Numbered from the stretch's first letter, positions 1-6,170 are shown. The stretch: DNA of 9,309 bases from Anaerolineae bacterium (GCA_027036755.1 JALWDV010000544.1:1-9309), one strand, 5' to 3'. Numbers and translations: made by a program. The notes: a model not told the origin generated them from the letters alone.

Positions 1-28
1 TATCGGGGGAGGGGCGGGGTGGGGGCAA

Positions 29-62
29 AAAGGAGGCCGGGAGGGGTGAAGTCGCCTCCTTT
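29..62 (-). terminator. Terminator-like hairpin at the left edge
   Basis: A 9-bp perfect stem (29-37 AAAGGAGGC with 54-62 GCCTCCTTT) encloses a 16-nt loop. Read on the minus strand it is followed by a run of T (TTTTTG), as in an intrinsic terminator; on the plus strand the T run is only three long. It may end a minus transcript, or a plus gene lying outside the window. The 75 bases between this hairpin and the next contain no gene that I can see. Confidence 0.5.
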
Positions 63-137
63 CCACTTGCGGATTCTAAATTTGAAATTGCTGAATGACG
101 TAATGTGACATTGTCAAGATAGTCACAACGCCGCATC

Positions 138-168
138 AAAAAGCCGCCGGGAGGGAATCCTGGCGGCT
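138..168 (-). terminator. Intrinsic terminator of the 204-656 gene
   Basis: On the minus strand a 7-bp GC-rich stem (AGCCGCC at 142-148 pairing with GGCGGCT at 162-168), with three further possible inner pairs, is followed by a T tract. It begins 35 nt past the stop codon of the minus-strand gene, so it most likely ends that transcript. Confidence 0.75.
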
Positions 169-203
169 CTTTGGCGGCGGGAATGAAGGGGAGGGGGCGA
201 GAG

Positions 204-656
204 TCAGGGGGAGGCGGGCGTCTCGGGCGCAGATTCGGGCGCGGGTTCAGCCGCGGGCGCTTCATCTTTGGCGGCCGACTGCTGCATATTCCGCTCCATC
301 TTCTGCACGATGTCGCCCAGCTCCTCGTTGACCGAGCGCAGCGCGTTGAGCACGCCCGTCTTGATGTTCTGCGTCACGGGCGAGGTCTTCAGCTCCTCGG
401 CGGTCTGAGCGGCCTTCTGCGCCACGGTTTTGGTCACATCCGATTCTCGGGCCTTGACCATGGCCTCGTTGATTTCTTCGATAACGGTTTGCGCGCCGGT
501 GACCACCTCCTTCTGCACTTCCTGAAGCTGCGGCGACTCCAGCGCTTCTTTGATGAGTTGACTGAAATTGCGTCCCAATTTAGCGAGCTCCTCGACGAAT
601 GGATTGGCGCCCGGCTGCGATTGTTCCTGAGGTTGTTCTTGTTGTTCTTTGTCCAT
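204..656 (-). CDS. Small helical protein of unknown function (150 aa)
   Basis: I do not recognise a family. The 150-residue product has a Gln/Glu-rich, probably disordered N-terminus (1-17), a long region rich in Ala, Glu, Lys, Gln and Val that should form amphipathic helices or a coiled coil (about 20-125), and an Ala/Pro/Glu tail (130-150). There is no signal peptide, membrane segment or cysteine, so it is probably cytosolic. The start at 656 is supported by a consensus AGGAGG (minus strand, 664-669) seven bases upstream; an open frame reaching 806 has no such signal and would run through the promoter. The gene stands alone, with its own TATAAT box upstream and a terminator downstream, and diverges from the helicase. 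Such helical, tail-bearing small proteins are often structural or membrane-associated, but no function can be assigned. Confidence 0.8.
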   Translation of the reverse strand: MDKEQQEQPQEQSQPGANPFVEELAKLGRNFSQLIKEALESPQLQEVQKEVVTGAQTVIEEINEAMVKARESDVTKTVAQKAAQTAEELKTSPVTQNIKTGVLNALRSVNEELGDIVQKMERNMQQSAAKDEAPAAEPAPESAPETPASP

Positions 657-695
657 AGGGCATCCTCCTGGGCAAGTTGGATTGTTTTCTGTGAG

Positions 696-725
696 ATTAT
701 ACGTCGAAAGAGGCGATCGGGTTTC
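696..725 (-). promoter_or_regulatory. Promoter of the small helical protein gene
   Basis: The minus strand shows a perfect TATAAT at 701-696. The best -35 candidate is weak (GAAACC or TGAAAC, 18-19 nt upstream at about 720-726). The predicted start near 689 gives a short leader of about 33 nt carrying the AGGAGG ribosome site. The -10 is convincing; the -35 is not. Confidence 0.5.
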
Positions 726-836
726 ACACTTCCTCCGATAAGTTCGATCTGAATGGGTAAGAAACGGCGGCGGCGAAGCGTCTGAGGGGGGGCGCCGACC
801 GGTCACACAATTATCGACTGTTTTGTTCTAATTGAA

Positions 837-1035
837 TTGGGTCTGTCCAAAATGAGTTGAGAGCAGAGTTGGCGGCCGCAGGTCAGCCTTCGGGACAGGG
901 AACCTTCCTTCCATATCTTCTCCCCCGCCATCTCGAAACGGGGGGGAGGAACAGAAGAAGGGGCTTGCGCCTGAAAAAGCCCGAGTTCACTCGGCCGCTC
1001 GCCCGGCTAGCGCAACTCAGTTAGGATGCCCCGAA
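837..1035. repeat. Hairpin-rich repeat A with terminal inverted repeats
   Basis: The ends are imperfect inverted repeats: 837-859 reads TTGGGTCTGTCC... ending GAGTTG, and the reverse complement of 1013-1035 reads TTCGGGGCATCC... also ending GAGTTG (13 of 16 matches over the inner part). The interior holds a C/G-rich hairpin around 920-960, a GGGCTT/AAGCCC hairpin around 961-981 and the palindrome CCGAGTTCACTCGG at 981-994. Positions 969-1026 are clearly alignable with 6319-6380, so this is one copy of a dispersed family. It fills most of the gap between the two divergent genes and has no coding potential. Mobility is inferred; I see no convincing target duplication. Confidence 0.6.
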
Positions 1036-1065
1036 TGGGATGGATGAAATGGCAGGACGCCGTTT

Positions 1066-1094
1066 TTGCCTTCATCTCTCATCGGTGGTATACT
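1066..1094 (+). promoter_or_regulatory. Promoter of the DEAD-box helicase
   Basis: TTGCCT (1066-1071) and TATACT (1089-1094) are separated by exactly 17 bp, matching the sigma-70 pattern at 4 of 6 and 5 of 6 positions. Transcription would start near 1101, giving a leader of about 200 nt before the helicase start codon. Confidence 0.65.
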
Positions 1095-1160
1095 CCCGTC
1101 GCTTGATTCGCACATTTGCGGATATTCAAACATCTCTCTGTTTTGGCTTTTCCGAAGATC

Positions 1161-1184
1161 GCCCGACGTGGTTCGGGCTTTTTT
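1161..1184 (+). terminator. Intrinsic terminator inside the helicase leader (attenuator candidate)
   Basis: A 6-bp stem GCCCGA/TCGGGC (1161-1166 with 1173-1178) is followed immediately by six T (1179-1184). It lies about 60 nt downstream of the predicted transcription start and about 120 nt before the helicase ATG. An alternative pairing, CCGAA (1152-1156) with TTCGG (1172-1176), would use part of the same right arm and is mutually exclusive with it. The simplest reading is conditional termination of the helicase mRNA; a separate ~85-nt small RNA is the other possibility. Confidence 0.65.
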
Positions 1185-1239
1185 GTTGCTGACGGCGGGC
1201 TCTTACTTGTGGCAAGGGCTGCTGTTGTGAACACCGGGG

Positions 1240-1263
1240 GCAAACGCCTGCAAAGGCATTTGC
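1240..1263 (+). promoter_or_regulatory. GCAA-tetraloop hairpin in the helicase 5' leader
   Basis: GCAAA (1240-1244) pairs with TTTGC (1259-1263), then a C-A mismatch, then GCCT (1246-1249) with AGGC (1254-1257), capped by the GNRA-type loop GCAA. It lies between the leader terminator and the ribosome site. It could be a stability or protein-binding element; no known riboswitch consensus is recognised. Confidence 0.4.
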
Positions 1264-1302
1264 ACGACAGCGAAAGGACAGAACGCAAGTAAGGACAATC
1301 TT

Positions 1303-2952
1303 ATGACAACGTTTACCGAGTTGGGTTTGCGCCCGCAGTTGGTGCAAACCGTGACCGCGCTTGGCTATGCCGAGCCCACCCCCATCCAGGCCGGGGTTAT
1401 TCCCCTGATGCTCGCAGGCCGCGACGTTTTGGGGCAGGCCCAGACCGGCACCGGCAAGACAGCAGCTTTCGCGCTGCCCATTCTGCAAAATCTGGATCTG
1501 AACGCTTATCAGGTGCAGGCGCTGGTGGTGGCCCCCACCCGCGAACTGGCGCAGCAAGTGGCCCGGGCTTTTCAGAAATATGGCCGGGATATGGACGTCC
1601 GGGTGCTGACCGTGTATGGCGGTCAGTCCTACGAACCGCAGATCCGCAGCCTGCGCCGCGGCGTCGATGTGGTGGTGGGCACGCCCGGGCGTCTCATCGA
1701 TCTCATCCGGCGCAACGTGCTGGACCTGAGCGCCATCACCACCCTGGTGCTGGACGAGGCCGACGAGATGCTGAGCATGGGTTTCATCGAGGATATCGAG
1801 ACCATCCTCGGCGAGACGCCCGCCGAGCGTCAGACCGCGCTCTTCTCCGCCACAATGCCCCGCCCCATCCGCCGTCTGGCCGATGGCTACATGCGGGAGC
1901 CCCAGGCCGTCACCATTCAGCGCAAGCAACTGACAGTGGCCGCCATCGCCCAGCGTTACTACCTGGTGAATCAGCGGGATAAGCTGGCCGCGCTCACCCG
2001 CTTGTTCGAGGTGGAGCCCATCACCCGCGGGCTCATCTTCGCCCGCACCCGGGTGGGGACGGGCGAGCTGGCCAACGAGCTCACCGGCCGCGGCTTCCCG
2101 GCCGAGGCCCTGAACGGCGACATGAGCCAATCGGCCCGGGAACAGACCCTGCGCCGTTTCCGCGATGGTCGCATCAAAGTGCTGGTGGCCACCGATGTGG
2201 CGGCCCGGGGCCTGGATATCGACGACATCTCCCACGTCTTCAATTACGATCTGCCCCAAGACCCCGAGGTGTATGTGCATCGCGTGGGCCGCACCGGCCG
2301 CGCGGGCAAAACGGGCGTGGCCATCACCCTGATCACGCCCAAAGAGGAATATCGCCTGCGCCAGATCCAAAAATACACTCGCCAGCCCATCGCCCGGGCC
2401 CAGGTTCCCACCGAGGAGGAAATCCGCGAGCATCGCGAGATGAAGGTGCTGGAGGAGGTGATGGTGTGGCTGAGGCGAGGTCGGGCCAAGCGCGAGCGCC
2501 AGATGGTGGAGCTGCTGATGGCCGAAGGCTACGACGCCGCGGAAATCGCGGCCGTGGCCCTGAAGATGTCTCGTCGTCACGAAAAACAGCGTCCCATCAT
2601 GCCCATCGGCCCGGTGCAAACCGGACGACAGGGCCGGGAGCGGGGCAAGGGCTACAAGAAGGGCGCCGGCAAGCGCAATGGCCGTTACGATGGCGTCTCC
2701 CGCAGCTCCCACGAAAGCGGCATGGTGCGGCTGGTTATCAATCTGGGCCGGGAGCATGGTCTGCGCCCCAACGACGTGGTGGGAACTCTGGCCTACCAGG
2801 CGAACATTCCCGGCAAGACCATCGGCAAAATCCTGATTCAGGATCGGCACACCCTGGTGGATGTGAACGAGGCCTACGCGGGCCAGGTGCTGGGCCGCAA
2901 GGAGCCCTATCGCATCGGGCGCAAGTCCTTCACCATCGATCTGGCGGCGTAG
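1303..2952 (+). CDS. deaD: DEAD-box ATP-dependent RNA helicase, DeaD/CsdA type
   Basis: An ATP-driven RNA helicase that unwinds short RNA duplexes; this family acts in ribosome assembly, mRNA decay and cold adaptation. All core motifs are present: Q motif (F4 to PTPIQ 25-29), Walker A AQTGTGKT 46-53, PTRELA 78-83, TPGR 127-130, DEAD 151-154, SAT 182-184, ATDVAARGLD 296-305 and HRVGRTGR 326-333. After the two RecA-like domains come a helical linker (about 370-440), a basic Gly/Lys/Arg stretch (about 445-465) and a DbpA/CsdA-type RRM-like RNA-binding domain (about 474-549), which separates it from short RhlE-type helicases. The 549-aa length is usual for the type. The start has AAGGA (1291-1295) seven bases upstream. 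The gene has its own promoter and a ~200-nt leader with an internal terminator; E. coli csdA also has a long leader. The symbol rests on domain architecture; cshA-like naming is equally possible. Confidence 0.95.
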   Translation: MTTFTELGLRPQLVQTVTALGYAEPTPIQAGVIPLMLAGRDVLGQAQTGTGKTAAFALPILQNLDLNAYQVQALVVAPTRELAQQVARAFQKYGRDMDVRVLTVYGGQSYEPQIRSLRRGVDVVVGTPGRLIDLIRRNVLDLSAITTLVLDEADEMLSMGFIEDIETILGETPAERQTALFSATMPRPIRRLADGYMREPQAVTIQRKQLTVAAIAQRYYLVNQRDKLAALTRLFEVEPITRGLIFARTRVGTGELANELTGRGFPAEALNGDMSQSAREQTLRRFRDGRIKVLVATDVAARGLDIDDISHVFNYDLPQDPEVYVHRVGRTGRAGKTGVAITLITPKEEYRLRQIQKYTRQPIARAQVPTEEEIREHREMKVLEEVMVWLRRGRAKRERQMVELLMAEGYDAAEIAAVALKMSRRHEKQRPIMPIGPVQTGRQGRERGKGYKKGAGKRNGRYDGVSRSSHESGMVRLVINLGREHGLRPNDVVGTLAYQANIPGKTIGKILIQDRHTLVDVNEAYAGQVLGRKEPYRIGRKSFTIDLAA

Positions 2953-3065
2953 CGCGGTTCTCTGTGGCTTCTGAACGGCGTTTCGGTATGGAGACTGTAA
3001 CAGTTTAGTCGGTTGTTCCGTTTTCCAAACGCCGAATGAATTCAGGTCTGAGGGCGTTCCGCCGC

Positions 3066-3089
3066 ATGTCCCCCTCCGGGGACATTTTT
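3066..3089 (+). terminator. deaD: Intrinsic terminator downstream of the helicase
   Basis: A perfect 8-bp stem, ATGTCCCC (3066-3073) with GGGGACAT (3078-3085), has a CTCC loop and is followed by TTTT. It lies 114 nt past the helicase stop codon and inside the MITE-like element, so the present terminator appears to have arrived with the insertion. Confidence 0.8.
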
Positions 3090-3103
3090 CGTCCCGCTGG
3101 ATC

Positions 3104-3157
3104 TGTCTGCGCAGGCAGACAGGCGGCCAAAGGCCTCTAGCCCCGACTTCCAGTCGG
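3104..3157. repeat. Run of small hairpins inside the MITE
   Basis: Three consecutive palindromes: TGTCTGC/GCAGACA (3104-3121), GGCC-AAA-GGCC (3125-3135) and CCGACT-TCC-AGTCGG (3143-3157). The last has the same stem as a hairpin in repeat B (6216-6229), suggesting shared building blocks among these elements. Confidence 0.6.
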
Positions 3158-3224
3158 CGGGGCCAAAGCGCCAAACATGGTTGCACCGACTAAACTGATA
3201 CGGTCTCTTCGGTATGGCCCGGAG

Positions 3225-3253
3225 TTGACGAAATCGACGAATCCGCCTATAAT
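3225..3253 (+). promoter_or_regulatory. Promoter of the tRNA cluster
   Basis: TTGACG (3225-3230) and a perfect TATAAT (3248-3253) are 17 bp apart, which is close to ideal. Transcription would start near 3260, only about 6 nt before the first tRNA. The right end of the MITE target duplication stops 8 bp upstream of the -35. Confidence 0.85.
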
Positions 3254-3265
3254 TACCATTGTTCT

Positions 3266-3337
3266 GCGGGTGTAGTTCAGTGGTAGAACGACAGCTTCCC
3301 AAGCTGTATGTCGTCGGTTCGAGTCCGATCACCCGCT
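3266..3337 (+). tRNA. tRNA-Gly (anticodon CCC)
   Basis: A 72-nt cloverleaf with acceptor stem GCGGGTG/CACCCGC, anticodon stem ACAGC/GCTGT around loop TTCCCAA (anticodon CCC, reads GGG), and a T arm with GGTTCGAGTCC. The discriminator base is T and CCA is not encoded, so it must be added enzymatically. It is the first gene of a three-tRNA unit. Confidence 0.95.
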
Positions 3338-3350
3338 CTACAACCTGCTC

Positions 3351-3377
3351 AGGCGTCGGTTGCATGACCGAACGCCT
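3351..3377 (+). other. Hairpin in the spacer between tRNA-Gly and tRNA-Ser
   Basis: AGGCGT (3351-3356) pairs with ACGCCT (3372-3377), and CGGT (3357-3360) with ACCG (3367-3370), leaving one bulged A and a TGCATG loop. TTTCTATTCT follows (the first T overlaps the stem end). It resembles a weak or partial terminator, or a processing signal, that could lower expression of the two serine tRNAs relative to tRNA-Gly. Confidence 0.45.
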
Positions 3378-3389
3378 TTCTATTCTCCT

Positions 3390-3476
3390 GGAGAGGTCGC
3401 ATAGCTGGCCGAGTGCGCGCGTCTCGAAAACGCGTAGGGTTAACCGCCCTCGAGGGTTCGAATCCCTCCCTCTCCG
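3390..3476 (+). tRNA. tRNA-Ser (anticodon CGA)
   Basis: An 87-nt class II tRNA. Acceptor stem GGAGAGG/CCTCTCC, anticodon stem CGCGT/ACGCG around CTCGAAA (anticodon CGA, reads UCG), a long variable arm with AGGG/CCCT stem, T arm GAGGG-TTCGAAT-CCCTC, and discriminator G as expected for serine. CCA is not encoded. Confidence 0.95.
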
Positions 3477-3510
3477 CCTTTCTCCAACAGCATATCTGCT
3501 CTCACATCGT

Positions 3511-3598
3511 GGAGAGGTCGCATAGTCCGGCCTAGTGCGCGCGCCTGGAGAGCGCGTATCCCCTCTGGGGATCGTGGGTTCGAATCCCACCCTCTCCG
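3511..3598 (+). tRNA. tRNA-Ser (anticodon GGA)
   Basis: An 88-nt class II tRNA with the same acceptor stem as its neighbour and an identical first 15 bases. Anticodon stem CGCGC/GCGCG surrounds CTGGAGA (anticodon GGA, reads UCC/UCU). The variable arm ATCCCC-TCT-GGGGAT is very stable, and the T arm is GTGGG-TTCGAAT-CCCAC. Discriminator G, no encoded CCA. It is last in the unit, 34 nt after the other serine tRNA. Confidence 0.95.
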
Positions 3599-3607
3599 CC
3601 ACGAGAA

Positions 3608-3643
3608 AAGCCCCCGTCCGCATGTGGATGGGGGCTTGTTTTT
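3608..3643 (+). terminator. Terminator of the tRNA cluster, probably bidirectional
   Basis: A 12-bp stem (3608-3619 AAGCCCCCGTCC with 3626-3637 GGATGGGGGCTT, one G-T pair) has a 6-nt loop and is followed by GTTTTT. On the minus strand the same hairpin is followed by TTTTCTCG, so it could also stop transcription arriving from the large minus-strand gene that ends at 3836. Confidence 0.85.
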
Positions 3644-3685
3644 GGGCATGGGGCATTCTCTGTCAAAATGGCTTTTATAATTTTT

Positions 3686-3766
3686 CGTCAAACGTCAAAC
3701 GTCATACGTCAAGCGTCAAAAAAAACTTTTCGCCACGCTTTGACGTTTGACGCTTTACGTTTGACG
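3686..3766. repeat. Inverted array of CGTCAAA heptamers
   Basis: Five head-to-tail heptamers of consensus CGTCAAA (3686-3720; variants CGTCATA and CGTCAAG) are followed by an 18-nt spacer and four inverted copies of TTTGACG (3739-3766; one variant CTTTACG). The whole can fold into one long hairpin. It sits between the convergent tRNA unit and the large secreted-protein gene. No other feature was found between 3644 and 3835. Confidence 0.8.
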
Positions 3767-3835
3767 CGCTTTGTCAGGCATTGGCCGCCGGGATTGTAAG
3801 ACGCTGGATGAAGGGGCTGAATCACGCCGTTTTTT

Positions 3836-6157
3836 CTATGGCGTCACCAGCGCAAAATCGAAGTCGGCCGGGCGCTGTTGTCGATCTGAATACAGTCCGT
3901 CGGAATCCACCGCCAGCACCAGATAGCTGTAATTCACGTCGGCGTCCCCGCCTCCGCCCGGGGCGTCTGTGTAGCTGAGGGGGCCGCTGGCGGGAATATC
4001 GGCCAGTTTGACCGCGCCGGCGTCGCCCGGGGCGAAGTAAAAGTTCTCGCTGCGCCAGATTTCATAATGGTCGACGGCGCCGGGCGCGGCGTCCCATTGC
4101 AACAGCGCGCCCGAATTTGTCATGCTGATTTCCACCTGTTCGACCGTCATCTCGTCGTATCGCTGAAAATCCACGTGATGAATGTATTCATCGCCGTCGT
4201 TTGCGCCGGAGCCAGAGCGGGAGTCGATGAAGAAATCGGCGCCGCCGCTGAGACCGTTGCCAAAGGCGCCATCCCGGATGAGGAATGTGGCGACTTTCCA
4301 GCGCCCGGTGTTGGTCTTGGTCACGTGGCTGGGGCGGGGATCGAGACGGCCTGTGGCGGGCAGTCCCGGATCGATGACCAATCCGCGGCGAATGCTCCAA
4401 TCGTTGATGGCGAACACCCGGGCCGTCTTTTGGCCGTTGCCGCCATCATAAATCAATCGCCAGGAATCTGTGCCATGATCCAGATAGGTGACGGCGATGA
4501 TGACCGTGTTGTGTTGGCCGTCAATGCCGGTGGATGGCGAGATGTAGCGATCGTCCGCGTCGTAAGAGAATGCGAAATTGCCCGAGGCCTGATCGCTGCG
4601 CCGGGCGGACCATCCCGGATCCACCTCGATCTGAACTCGACTGCCGCTATTGTTGAGGTGGAACAATCCTGCGTTTCGCAGGTTTTGGTCGTAGGGATTG
4701 TCGTTGTAATGCCAGGGCTGATTACTCACCCCCGACCAGCCCGTTCCCGTCACGCGGTCATCATCAGTGACGGGAATGGTGAGGCTGTTGTTGGCAGTAT
4801 GCAACTGGGTGAGGAAGAATTCCGAATTGCCCACGGGCGGATAGTAGTTGCAATCGATCTGCCCTGTATGGTTGAAGAAGCAAGGGCGACGATGCTCCCA
4901 GGCCCGGGACCAGATGCTGGGGGGCGTTTTTTGTCCCGGCAGGAAGCCCGCACCGAAGTATTTGGCCGCCCACTCGGCGATGGTGCGATTGTTGGCGGTG
5001 TCGTTGCCGTTGTAGTTCCAAAAGGATGAGAGGCGGATGTAGTCGGCCCGGGCGTCCAGCACTCTTGACATCTGCCAATAGAATTCGTTCTCGGTGCCGG
5101 TCATGTGCCCGTATCCCTCGAATTCGACGGGAACCGTTTCGTTGTGCAGATAGGCTTGATCCCACATGCCCGCACAATGAGAGTGGAAGCTGGAAGCGCC
5201 GCACGCGTTGGTGAAGTCGTAATCGGCCGTGATGGCGTTGATGGAGACGCCCACCTGATGATTGGCCGCATACGCCGCCACTTCCCGCCGCTCCCAGGCG
5301 CCGAGGTAGAAGGGCGCATTTTGGGTGATCACTTGCAAGGTGGGATTGCCGTTTGCATCAGAAAAAGCATCGCGATACATGTCGCTAACGCTGTTCACCC
5401 AGTCGATCCACTCTTGTGAGCCCATCCCTCGATTCTGATAATCATCGTCATCCTGGTTGTGCGAAGGGATGTTTTCGCCATCCTTGCCCGTGGCGATGGC
5501 GATCCATTTGAACCGTTGTCCCTGGGGATGATTGGCCAGGTGAGCTGCCAGGGCGTGGATGAATTCGCTGTATTTCTGGTTGTAGTACGCGTTCCGGTAA
5601 TCGATGAGATACCAGGGATCAGCGACGCCATCGCCGTCGCAGTTTCGGGTGTCGGGGTCGCTGGCCGTGAAAATGACGTCGTCGCTATTGCCCCAGACGC
5701 CGTCAGGCCCGGCCTGCACCCATCCGGGCGTGGCGTCGACGCCCTGAGCCGGGCAGGCTGTGTAGCGACTGGTGTATGTGACGATGGCCATGCCCAGGTT
5801 TTGATACCCGGCGTTGACTTGCCCGTCGATCCAGTGGTCCAACCCGCTCCAATCGAAGTTACCGTCGGAGGGATTGAAGGAGTTCCAGTGGAAGAAGTTG
5901 TAAGCGCCCGCCGCCGAGTAATCATCGGGATTGGGAAAGGGATGCCATCTGCCGCTGATGATGTAGAACCCAGGCCCGGGGTCGGCGGTGGGGGCGTATT
6001 GGGAAGAAGCCGCCGATGCCGGGGCCGGCGTTGGCGCGTTTTTCTGTGGGGATGGTCGGGCCGTGACGACTGCGGGCCGGGTTACGAGCAGACCCAAAGC
6101 AACCGGCAGCAATGCGATCAGGAAACCGAGAAGTATTTTGCGATGCAGGTTCTTCAT
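3836..6157 (-). CDS. Secreted TIM-barrel glycosidase-like protein with fibronectin-III-like C-terminus
   Basis: A 773-aa exported protein. Residues 1-33 form a signal peptide (basic MKNLHRK, hydrophobic core 9-25, likely cleavage after VTA), followed by a Pro/Ala/Ser linker (34-60). Residues about 62-410 look like a (beta/alpha)8 barrel of clan GH-A: a strand opening GFYIISGRWHPF, a FDWSGLDHWI segment, GKDGEN with E228 as acid/base candidate, PVEFEGYG with E345/E347 as nucleophile candidate, and a last strand YIRLSSFWNY. A beta-rich middle region (about 440-665) may bind carbohydrate, and 672-768 resembles a fibronectin III module. The acidic NCDGDGVAD (172-180) looks calcium-binding. Six cysteines suit an extracellular location. 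The start is placed at the signal peptide; a longer frame to 6385 only translates repeat B. No Shine-Dalgarno is visible. I cannot name the enzyme family or substrate; loss of activity is possible. Confidence 0.75.
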   Translation of the reverse strand: MKNLHRKILLGFLIALLPVALGLLVTRPAVVTARPSPQKNAPTPAPASAASSQYAPTADPGPGFYIISGRWHPFPNPDDYSAAGAYNFFHWNSFNPSDGNFDWSGLDHWIDGQVNAGYQNLGMAIVTYTSRYTACPAQGVDATPGWVQAGPDGVWGNSDDVIFTASDPDTRNCDGDGVADPWYLIDYRNAYYNQKYSEFIHALAAHLANHPQGQRFKWIAIATGKDGENIPSHNQDDDDYQNRGMGSQEWIDWVNSVSDMYRDAFSDANGNPTLQVITQNAPFYLGAWERREVAAYAANHQVGVSINAITADYDFTNACGASSFHSHCAGMWDQAYLHNETVPVEFEGYGHMTGTENEFYWQMSRVLDARADYIRLSSFWNYNGNDTANNRTIAEWAAKYFGAGFLPGQKTPPSIWSRAWEHRRPCFFNHTGQIDCNYYPPVGNSEFFLTQLHTANNSLTIPVTDDDRVTGTGWSGVSNQPWHYNDNPYDQNLRNAGLFHLNNSGSRVQIEVDPGWSARRSDQASGNFAFSYDADDRYISPSTGIDGQHNTVIIAVTYLDHGTDSWRLIYDGGNGQKTARVFAINDWSIRRGLVIDPGLPATGRLDPRPSHVTKTNTGRWKVATFLIRDGAFGNGLSGGADFFIDSRSGSGANDGDEYIHHVDFQRYDEMTVEQVEISMTNSGALLQWDAAPGAVDHYEIWRSENFYFAPGDAGAVKLADIPASGPLSYTDAPGGGGDADVNYSYLVLAVDSDGLYSDRQQRPADFDFALVTP

Positions 6158-6170
6158 ACGTTGAAGTGAG

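Larger units (their letters stand above)
2982..3216. mobile_element. MITE-like insertion with 9-bp target-site duplication
   Basis: The direct repeat TTCGGTATG occurs at 2982-2990 and 3208-3216. Just inside it are 23-bp terminal inverted repeats, 2991-3013 (begins GAGACTGTAACAG) and 3185-3207 (ends CTGATACGGTCTC), matching at 21 of 23 positions. The 217-bp element encodes no protein and contains several hairpins, including the helicase terminator. Near-perfect inverted ends with a flanking 9-bp duplication are the hallmark of a non-autonomous DNA transposon. The GAGACTGT-type ends and duplication length would fit mobilisation by an IS256-like transposase, but that assignment is a guess. It lies between the helicase stop and the tRNA promoter. 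Confidence 0.8.

Noticed and set aside
94..116. Minus-strand promoter with a perfect TTGACA at 111-116
   Set aside because: No acceptable -10 at 16-18 bp; the TTGACA is part of an 11-bp palindrome TGACATTGTCA.
1259..1272. Cold-box-like TGCACGACAG in the helicase leader
   Set aside because: Only a superficial likeness to the E. coli cspA cold box; too short and divergent to support.
1126..3186. Minus-strand open frame of 686 aa
   Set aside because: Antisense shadow of the helicase caused by high GC; His/Gln/Gly-rich, low-complexity composition and no recognisable domain.
3042..3656. Open frame of 204 aa on the minus strand with phrases such as GFEPTIPRG and RDSNPRG
   Set aside because: It is the antisense of the three tRNA genes and the MITE. 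These phrases are the well-known signature of spurious ORFs opposite tRNAs.
3676..3681. TATAAT at 3676-3681 as a promoter
   Set aside because: No -35 partner and no gene downstream on the plus strand.
3686..3766. CRISPR array
   Set aside because: Units are 7 nt with no spacers, the array inverts in the middle, and there are no cas genes.
4067..5029. Plus-strand open frame of 320 aa (and 5459-6169)
   Set aside because: Shadows of the secreted-protein gene, whose signal peptide and domain structure show the minus strand is coding.
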